Part shown: positions 58,449 through 64,000 of the stretch, in pieces
Layout: each line of letters opens with the position of its first letter
Numbering within the stretch: position 1 is the stretch's first letter
Assembly (NCBI GenBank): GCA_030005635.1
Contig: JARUHP010000023.1
Coordinates: 1 to 64,000 of the forward strand
From: Deltaproteobacteria bacterium IMCC39146
Lineage (GTDB): Bacteria > Desulfobacterota > Desulfuromonadia > Desulfuromonadales > BM103
DNA: 64,000 nucleotides
Reading direction: 5' to 3'
The notes under the pieces: model-generated
Seen by the model: only the letters and a program-made list of their open reading frames with translations
Told to the model about the DNA's origin: nothing
Databases searched by the model: none
Made by a program: the position numbers and the translations under genes

Positions 58449-58904
58449 TCATGAGACAATAGAAGCTCCTTCCAGAACCAACTCAGCCACCACCAGGTAA
58501 CGAACAAACTTACCAACCGATACCAGCACAACAAACCGCCAGAAGCCGGTACGCAACACACCACCAACCAGGCAAAGGGGATCCCCGATAACGGGCAGCC
58601 ACGAAAAGAGCAAGGCCCAACTGCCATAACGGTTAAAATAATGTTCAGCCCGTTTCTGACTATCGGGACTGATCCGCAAAAGCCGTTGGATGAGGTAGGG
58701 CCCACCCCACAGCCCTATGGCGTAGGTCGTCAGCGCACCACAGCTGTTACCAAGGGTTGCCACCAGCACAGTGATCGTCGGATCAAAGCCATTCAGCAGC
58801 AACACACCCAACAACCACTCGCTGCCAAGCGGCACCAGCGTGGAGGCCAGAAAGCTGAGCAGAAAAAGCGCGGGGTGGCCATATTCCAATAGCCATTGTT
58901 CCAA
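58449..58904 (-). CDS. yqaA: YqaA-family membrane protein (VTT/DedA-like)
   Basis: The 151-aa protein has about four hydrophobic segments. It shows the DedA/VTT-like features FLASTLVPLGSEWLLGVLLL, ATLGNSCGALTTYAIGLWGG, YGSWALLFSWLPVIGDPLCL and VGGVLRTGFWRFVVLVSVGK. DedA-related proteins include lipid scramblases and flippases; YqaA itself is uncharacterised. The start ATG 58904 is 81 bases from the divergent GDSL esterase gene, so a shared promoter region is likely. The 3' end lies next to the repeat mosaic. Confidence 0.88.
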   Translation of the reverse strand: MEQWLLEYGHPALFLLSFLASTLVPLGSEWLLGVLLLNGFDPTITVLVATLGNSCGALTTYAIGLWGGPYLIQRLLRISPDSQKRAEHYFNRYGSWALLFSWLPVIGDPLCLVGGVLRTGFWRFVVLVSVGKFVRYLVVAELVLEGASIVS

Positions 58905-58985
58905 CAGGGGGATTCCTTTATACGTGCCATCTATGCCATGATGGGTTCAGATTGATCCGCATACACATTCTGACACGAGGACTTC

Positions 58986-59600
58986 ATGCGTCGAAACATT
59001 TTCCTTATTTTCACGCTCTTTTTTTCTTTCCTGCTCTTCACCGGCTGCGACTCCGGCCCCGGCATCAAACCACTCAGCCAGGAAAGCGTGGTACTCGCTT
59101 TCGGCGACAGCCTGACTCATGGAACAGGAGTCTCCAAAGGACAAGCCTATCCAGACGTGCTCTCCAAACTACTCGGCAGACAGGTGATCAACGTCGGTAT
59201 TCCCGGGGAAGTGTCGGCCGCCGGCCTTAAACGTTTGCCCTCTGTTTTAGAAGAGTATAACCCGACACTTGTCATCCTCTGTCACGGCGGCAATGATTTC
59301 CTTCGCCGGATTGACCAGACCGCCACGACCAAAAACCTTGAAGCAATGATCACCTTGATCCAATCGCGCGGCGCAGAGGTTGTTCTGGTTGGCGTACCGA
59401 AGCTAGGCCTTGGCTTGCAGGTTCCGGAACTTTATTCGCAGATTGCCGACAAGTACACAGCCCCCCTGCAAAAAGAGGTTCTTGTCGACCTGCTCGGAGA
59501 TAACAGCATGAAGAGTGACGCCATTCACCCTAATGCGACCGGTTATCGGCTGATGGCTGAAGCGATTTACGACCTGATTAATAAAGCACAGAAGAAGTAG
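58986..59600 (+). CDS. GDSL/SGNH esterase lipoprotein (arylesterase/TesA-like)
   Basis: The 204-aa protein has a signal peptide with a lipobox, FLLFTGCDSGP (acylated Cys at about residue 20). The SGNH hydrolase blocks follow: AFGDSLTHGTGVSKG with the Ser nucleophile, GIPGEVSAAG, CHGGNDFLRR and the catalytic Asp-His in KSDAIHPNATGYRL. This suits a periplasm-facing lysophospholipase or thioesterase like TesA. Its stop codon is seven bases before the YgiQ GTG start, so they are cotranscribed. Confidence 0.92.
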   Translation: MRRNIFLIFTLFFSFLLFTGCDSGPGIKPLSQESVVLAFGDSLTHGTGVSKGQAYPDVLSKLLGRQVINVGIPGEVSAAGLKRLPSVLEEYNPTLVILCHGGNDFLRRIDQTATTKNLEAMITLIQSRGAEVVLVGVPKLGLGLQVPELYSQIADKYTAPLQKEVLVDLLGDNSMKSDAIHPNATGYRLMAEAIYDLINKAQKK

Positions 59601-59607
59601 GTCCTCC

Positions 59608-61446
59608 GTGAGCGAAACCAGGCAACATAAATTTATTCCGTGCAATCGCGCGGAGATGATCGAGAGAGGCTGGAACGAACTCGATGTGCTCTTCATCACC
59701 GGGGACGCCTATATCGACCATCCCTCTTTCGGCACATCACTTCTCGCACGCCTGCTTGAAGATGAGGGCTTGCGCGTCGGCATTCTTGCACAGCCGGACT
59801 GGCGTAATGTGGAAGCCTTCAAAGTCATGGGGCGACCACGGCTCTTTGCGGCAATTTCGGCCGGTGCCATGGATTCCATGGTCAATCATTACACGGCCGC
59901 CAAGAAGGTGCGTAACGATGATGCCTACACTCCGGGAGGGCGTTCCGGAGCGCGACCGAATCGTGCGGTCATCGCCTATACCGCGGCAGTAAAAGGCGCA
60001 TTCAAAGGCTTACCAACGGTCGTCGGAGGCATTGAGGCGAGCCTGCGTCGTCTTGCTCACTACGACTATTGGGACAACAAGGTCAGACGCTCGGTTCTGG
60101 TCGACAGCAAAGCCGACCTGCTTCTGTTCGGCATGGCTGAAATCGCTCTCGTGGCACTCGCCAAGCGCATGCTGGCAGGTGAAGAATTCGAGGCCATCAC
60201 TGACCTGCGCGGCACCGCCTACCTGGCCAAAACAGCACCGGATAATGCGGTTGTTCTGCCTTCCTTTGAGGAGGTCGTTTCAAGCACCGACGCTTACAAC
60301 AAAGCCTTTAAGCTGGCTTCAGACGAGAAGAACCCTTTTAGCGGAAAAGCACTCGTACAAGAACATGGCAATCGACAGCTGGTGGTCAACCCGCCTGCCT
60401 CGCCACTGGATGAAGAGCAGCTCGACCGCATCTACGCCCTGCCCTTTACCAAGCTGCCACACCCTTCCTACCAGGACGTGATTCCGGCTTACGCGCAGAT
60501 TAAATTCTCCATCACCAGTCACCGCGGTTGCTGTGGCGGCTGTGCTTTCTGTGCGATCACCCATCATCAGGGCAAGACGATTCAGTCGCGCTCCGAGCAA
60601 TCGGTGCAAGAAGAGCTTGAGCGCTTGAGCCTGCACCCGGACTTCCGCGGTACGGTCACAGATGTTGGTGGCCCGACTGCGAATATGTACGGCATGCGTT
60701 GCAGCAACCCGGAGGCGCAGACGGTCTGTCGTTGTGAAAGCTGTCTTTACCCGCAAATCTGCAAACATCTGGACACCCGTGATGACCGAGCCGTAGACCT
60801 GCTCCGCAGACTGCGCAAGAACCCCGCCGTCAAGCACCTCTTCGTCGCCTCGGGAATTCGTTTCGACCTGCTCAATCGGCAACCGGATTATTTTGCCGAC
60901 CTGGTCAAACATCACGTTGGCGGTTTGCTCAAAGTCGCTCCGGAGTCGACCAGCCTAAAAGTCACGAAGGTCATGCGCAAACCGGGGCCGCAGGTGTTTG
61001 CACAATTCCTGCAGAAATTCCGTGAGCAGAGCCTGAAGCTAGGAAAGAAGCAGGCCGTTGTCCCCTACTTCATCAGTTCACATCCCGGCTGTACGCTCAA
61101 CGATATGATCGATGTCGCTCTCTTTCTTAAAGAGCACAACTTGCGTGTCGAGCAGGTTCAGGAATTCACCCCCACCCCGGGTAGCCTGGCCACCTGTATC
61201 TATCATACCGGTCGCGACCCCTTCAGCGGTGAACTCATCCACGTGCCCCTCAACCCTAATGAACGGCGGCAACAGAAAGCCCTGCTGCTCTGGCACCTGC
61301 CCGAAAGCCGCAAGGATGTTCTGGCCGCGCTCAAACAGTGTAATCGAGAGAACTTGATTACAACCTTGCTTGGTCACCAAAAGCAGGGGACTCAACAAGC
61401 GACATCACCTGCCAGGAAACAACCGAAACGCCCCCGAAAACAATAA
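59608..61446 (+). CDS. ygiQ: YgiQ-family radical SAM protein
   Basis: The 612-aa protein has the N-terminal YgiQ domain (DVLFITGDAYIDHPSFGTSL, KAFKGLPTVVGGIEASLRRL). The radical SAM core has the cluster cysteines in SHRGCCGGCAFCAITHHQG, matching CX3CX2C. A C-terminal region has QVQEFTPTPGSLATCIYHTG. The basic tail (KQPKRPRKQ) is typical. The substrate of YgiQ enzymes is not known. A GTG start at 59608 follows the GDSL gene by seven bases; the Shine-Dalgarno sequence is weak (TAGG). Confidence 0.92.
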   Translation: MSETRQHKFIPCNRAEMIERGWNELDVLFITGDAYIDHPSFGTSLLARLLEDEGLRVGILAQPDWRNVEAFKVMGRPRLFAAISAGAMDSMVNHYTAAKKVRNDDAYTPGGRSGARPNRAVIAYTAAVKGAFKGLPTVVGGIEASLRRLAHYDYWDNKVRRSVLVDSKADLLLFGMAEIALVALAKRMLAGEEFEAITDLRGTAYLAKTAPDNAVVLPSFEEVVSSTDAYNKAFKLASDEKNPFSGKALVQEHGNRQLVVNPPASPLDEEQLDRIYALPFTKLPHPSYQDVIPAYAQIKFSITSHRGCCGGCAFCAITHHQGKTIQSRSEQSVQEELERLSLHPDFRGTVTDVGGPTANMYGMRCSNPEAQTVCRCESCLYPQICKHLDTRDDRAVDLLRRLRKNPAVKHLFVASGIRFDLLNRQPDYFADLVKHHVGGLLKVAPESTSLKVTKVMRKPGPQVFAQFLQKFREQSLKLGKKQAVVPYFISSHPGCTLNDMIDVALFLKEHNLRVEQVQEFTPTPGSLATCIYHTGRDPFSGELIHVPLNPNERRQQKALLLWHLPESRKDVLAALKQCNRENLITTLLGHQKQGTQQATSPARKQPKRPRKQ

Positions 61447-61519
61447 ACCGTCAGGTGACTCGTTAGAGAGTCAGCTTCTCACCTTGGCATTTCATAGTTA
61501 TCTGGCTATGATTAAAGGA

Positions 61520-61677
61520 CCTATAACCAAAACAAAGGCAAGGCAAACTCAGGCTATTTAATTAACGAAAAGCCGCAGAGAGCAAGAGTCAGAATTGAGC
61601 CGTTTTTAAAACTTTGAAGTGTTTTCCCTCTGCGCTCTTTGCGCCTTTGCGTTAAACATTTTTTTCAATTATAGAAT
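61520..61677. mobile_element. MITE-like 155-bp element, copy 3
   Basis: It lies in the 279-base gap 61447-61725. Left end CCTATAACCAAAACAAAGGC (from 61520), nearly identical to copy 1 through AAGGCAAACTC. Inner arm ATTAACGAAAAGCCGCAGAG (from 61561) faces CCCTCTGCGCTCTTTGCGCC then TTTGCGTTAA. Right end CAATTATAGAATCG (to about 61679) is eroded relative to copy 1. It lies 48 bases before the yceH ATG. Confidence 0.75.
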
Positions 61678-61725
61678 CGACAATTAACAGCATCCTTCAA
61701 CACTGAAAGAACAAAGAGGTTCACT

Positions 61726-62382
61726 ATGGAACGCCTGCTCGATGATATTGAAGCCAGGGTTGTTGGCTGCCTGGTCGAGAAAGACCTGGCGACCCCTGAG
61801 TACTATCCCTTGACCCTGAATGCCCTGACCAATGCCTGCAATCAGAAGTCAAACCGTGATCCGGTGATGCTGCTGGAAGAGACCGATGTGATCCGGGCCC
61901 TCGACAGTCTGCGGCTAAAACAGATGGCGCATCAGTCGGCGGAAGGCGTTCGTGCCGCCAAATATTGCCATAATCTGGAAGCAGTGTTGAATCTGGACCC
62001 TGAAGATCTGGCGATCCTTGCCGAACTGCTCTTGCGCGGACCGCAGACCGTTGGTGAACTGCGCAACCGCGCCGAACGGATGTGCACGGTAGGCGATCTC
62101 CAGGCCGTCGAAGAGTTGCTCCAGAACCTCACAGAGCGAGAAGAACCCTTAGTGATGAGCCTGCCGCGACAACCGGGACGCAAGGAGCATCGCTTTACTC
62201 ACCTGTTATCCGGTATCCCGGAGATTGAGGAAACCTCGGCACTGCCCACAGAGCCGGCAAGGCTCAAGGTTGCTGCAGAGAACGATCGCATCACCAGCCT
62301 GGAAGAAGAGGTTGCTGCGCTGCGTTCCGAGCTTGATGAGGTAAGCAAGCAACTGAAAGCCTTTCAGTCGCAATTCGAATAA
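61726..62382 (+). CDS. yceH: YceH (DUF480) family protein
   Basis: The 218-aa protein has two winged-helix units: EARVVGCLVEKDLATPEYYP followed by LTLNALTNACNQKSNR, then LDPEDLAILAELLLRGPQTV followed by GELRNRAERM. A C-terminal coiled coil comes last (NDRITSLEEEVAALRSELDE). YceH proteins are widespread and of unclear function, with a DNA-binding-like fold. The start ATG is preceded by AAAGAGG. It ends 22 bases before pabBC with no terminator, so the two are probably cotranscribed. Confidence 0.92.
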   Translation: MERLLDDIEARVVGCLVEKDLATPEYYPLTLNALTNACNQKSNRDPVMLLEETDVIRALDSLRLKQMAHQSAEGVRAAKYCHNLEAVLNLDPEDLAILAELLLRGPQTVGELRNRAERMCTVGDLQAVEELLQNLTEREEPLVMSLPRQPGRKEHRFTHLLSGIPEIEETSALPTEPARLKVAAENDRITSLEEEVAALRSELDEVSKQLKAFQSQFE

Positions 62383-62404
62383 CTCTTTTGACGAACAAAC
62401 CACC

Positions 62405-64000
62405 ATGCCCTCAATAGCCGTTCTTTACGATCCTGGGACAGACCACTGGCTGCGCTTTTCTGATCCTGTTGAAGAGATCGAAGTCCATCTACTCGAAGAC
62501 GTGCTTCCTGCTTTGGAGAAGATTGAGCAACGTGTCGAGCAAGAGAGCCTTTTCGCCGCAGGTTATGTCAGCTACGAAGCCGCGCCAGCCTTTGATGATG
62601 CCCTGCAAACCCACGCCCCAAGTGACTTCCCCCTGCTGCGCTTCGGCCTTTTTGCAAAAGTTGAGCAGATAGAGCTACCCGCAGCTCCGGAAGCGGTGAC
62701 GCTTCCCGTCTGGCAGGCCCTGGAAAGCACCGACACTTTCTCCCGTAAGGTCAACGAGATTCGCGAGGCAATTGCCTGTGGAGAAACCTACCAAGTCAAC
62801 CTGACGTTTCCAATGAGCTGTGGCTTTAAGCAGGACTCCTGGGAGTTCTTCCTACAGCTGGTGCACGGCCAGCAAGCCGGTGGTGCCGGCTTCATGCAAA
62901 GTGAACGCTGGGCCATCTGCTCCGTCTCACCAGAGCTCTTCTTCACCAGGGATGGCAGACATCTGACCATGCGGCCGATGAAGGGCACAGCACCTAGAGG
63001 TCGAACCCTAGCAGAAGATCGTCGCCTGGCGAACGCGTTATTGGAATCGACCAAAAATCGCGCTGAGAACATCATGATCCTTGATATGGTGCGCAACGAC
63101 CTTGGCCGGATGGCACCACCAGGAGAGGTAAAGACGGAAACAATTTGCGCTCTGGAAAAATATCCAACCGTCTGGCAGTTGACTTCAACGGTCACCGCTT
63201 GCAGTGAGGCCACCCTCGCGGAAACCTTTCAGGCGCTCTTTCCCTGCGCTTCGATCACCGGCGCCCCCAAAGCACAAACCATGCAGATCATCAAAGCGAC
63301 GGAAGAGTACCCCCGCAACATCTACACCGGCACTTTTGGGTGGCTGGCACCAGGTCGTAAGGCGCACTTCAACGTCGCGATCCGCACTCTGTTGATCGAT
63401 CGGCAACACAATGTCGCCACCTATGGCGTGGGGGCGGGTATCACCTGGGATTCTGACAGTGCCGAGGAATACAGGGAGTGTCTGGCTAAAGCAGAAGTTC
63501 TCAAACAGCCACTAAGCGACTTCGCCCTGATCGAAACCTTGCGCTGGACACCGGGAAAAGGCTACTTCGTCCTGCCTGAACACCTGGCCCGGTTGCGAGC
63601 CTCAGCAGAGTACTTTGATTTTCACTGTTCCGACAAGCAGGTTTTCAAGTATCTACACAAGCTCGCTGAAAGCTTTCCTGCAGCACCACAAAGAGTGCGA
63701 CTTCTCCTGCACAAGGATGGTCTTCTGGAAAGCACATGTGTACCTCTTACAGCAGAAACAACATCATCACCATTAAGAATCTGCCTGGCAGCTGAGCCGA
63801 TCAATACTGGAGATATTCGGCTCTACCACAAGACCACCCGAAGACAGCTCTATGAGCATCGCCTTTCTGAAGCGAAAGAGGCAGATGAAGTGGTCCTATG
63901 GAATGAACGAGGAGAGGTTACCGAATGCTGTACCGCGAACCTGGTGGTTAAACTGTCGGGACAATATCTAACTCCGCCAGTCAGCTCCGGCCTCCTGCCG
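62405..64000 (+). CDS. Aminodeoxychorismate synthase PabB fused to a PabC-like lyase (3' end cut)
   Basis: An open frame of exactly 532 codons runs to the window edge. Residues from about 105 to 370 are the chorismate-binding domain: GETYQVNLTFPM, MRPMKGTAPRGRTL, STKNRAENIMILDMVRNDLG, and CASITGAPKAQTMQI. A fused class IV aminotransferase/lyase domain follows (from about 380): FALIETLRWTPGKGYFVL, then the PLP Lys in LYHKTTRRQLYEHR, and EVVLWNERGEVTECCTANLV. The pair makes 4-aminobenzoate for folate from chorismate and glutamine-derived ammonia. The start ATG 62405 has no strong ribosome site. A separate PabA would supply ammonia; none is visible. Confidence 0.92.
   Translation, partial: MPSIAVLYDPGTDHWLRFSDPVEEIEVHLLEDVLPALEKIEQRVEQESLFAAGYVSYEAAPAFDDALQTHAPSDFPLLRFGLFAKVEQIELPAAPEAVTLPVWQALESTDTFSRKVNEIREAIACGETYQVNLTFPMSCGFKQDSWEFFLQLVHGQQAGGAGFMQSERWAICSVSPELFFTRDGRHLTMRPMKGTAPRGRTLAEDRRLANALLESTKNRAENIMILDMVRNDLGRMAPPGEVKTETICALEKYPTVWQLTSTVTACSEATLAETFQALFPCASITGAPKAQTMQIIKATEEYPRNIYTGTFGWLAPGRKAHFNVAIRTLLIDRQHNVATYGVGAGITWDSDSAEEYRECLAKAEVLKQPLSDFALIETLRWTPGKGYFVLPEHLARLRASAEYFDFHCSDKQVFKYLHKLAESFPAAPQRVRLLLHKDGLLESTCVPLTAETTSSPLRICLAAEPINTGDIRLYHKTTRRQLYEHRLSEAKEADEVVLWNERGEVTECCTANLVVKLSGQYLTPPVSSGLLP

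Noticed and set aside
61447-61725. tRNA or other known structured RNA gene in the ygiQ-yceH gap
   Set aside because: The palindrome belongs to the MITE-like family; no cloverleaf or T-loop signature was found here or in other gaps.

Overview
The window reads as a stretch of core chromosome from a Desulfuromonadales/Geobacterales-type bacterium (Desulfuromonas, Geopsychrobacter, Pelobacter or Geobacter relatives). This is inferred from gene order and protein flavour: recA-pilT-recX-alaS, then hslVU, an arginine cluster argB-argD-argF-argG-argH, a lipoprotein, dapA-dapB-dapL, then gltBD. LL-diaminopimelate aminotransferase (DapL), single-domain REC proteins, a small protein ending in an ERRQ-type motif and many PAS/GAF/REC signalling proteins point the same way. 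Nearly all genes are intact and densely packed. I saw no tRNA, rRNA or CRISPR array.

Layout. 1-112: end of an insertion sequence, with the first codons of its transposase leaving the window on the minus strand. 200-2610: larB-larC (nickel pincer cofactor) and pgpA, translationally coupled. 2900-12000: cinA, a PAS-GAF histidine kinase, thpR, recA, a PilT/PilU-type ATPase, recX and alaS, mostly overlapping end to start. 12050-15250: a REC-histidine kinase and hslVU. 15260-26600: arginine and diaminopimelate synthesis with an RDD membrane protein, a Nudix hydrolase and an FN3 lipoprotein between the enzymes, closed by a strong terminator. 26640-32805: gltBD behind a clear promoter and structured leader. 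33385-36040: a GreA/B-like protein diverging from a Kef-type antiporter. 36487-43690: tex, an unrecognised 256-aa protein, a REC protein, a small orphan, glgC, a zinc ribbon and CvfB. 44127-48533: Uup-like ABC-F, a diguanylate cyclase, a Dus enzyme and a DUF3820 protein. 48550-54290 (minus strand): cupin, murB, a spermidine-synthase-like protein, hflKC and a flavoprotein. 54645-64000: an S1 protein, rarD, tpm, yqaA, a GDSL esterase, ygiQ, yceH and a PabB-PabC fusion cut by the right edge.

The unusual content lies between the genes. Almost every longer gap holds a repeated non-coding element. There are at least four kinds: (i) a ~515-bp hairpin-rich element bounded by palindromes, present twice in opposite orientation (32839-33360 and 55948-56459); (ii) a ~155-bp MITE-like element with CCTATAACC-type terminal inverted repeats and an inner TTAACGCAGAG palindrome, in three near full-length copies and several partial or diverged ones; (iii) long hairpins whose arms are degenerate short tandem repeats, in different sequence families (CACAGAGA, GGGACGCGGAACG, AGGGTGCAGGGT); (iv) small GGGGACAG REP-like hairpins. 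A further set of short blocks is shuffled among gaps. These are the best candidates for something poorly described. No defence system, prophage or biosynthetic island is visible.

Limits. All calls come from reading the sequence and translations; no database search was run. Residue numbers are counted where exact and otherwise marked 'about'. Promoters are hexamer matches only.
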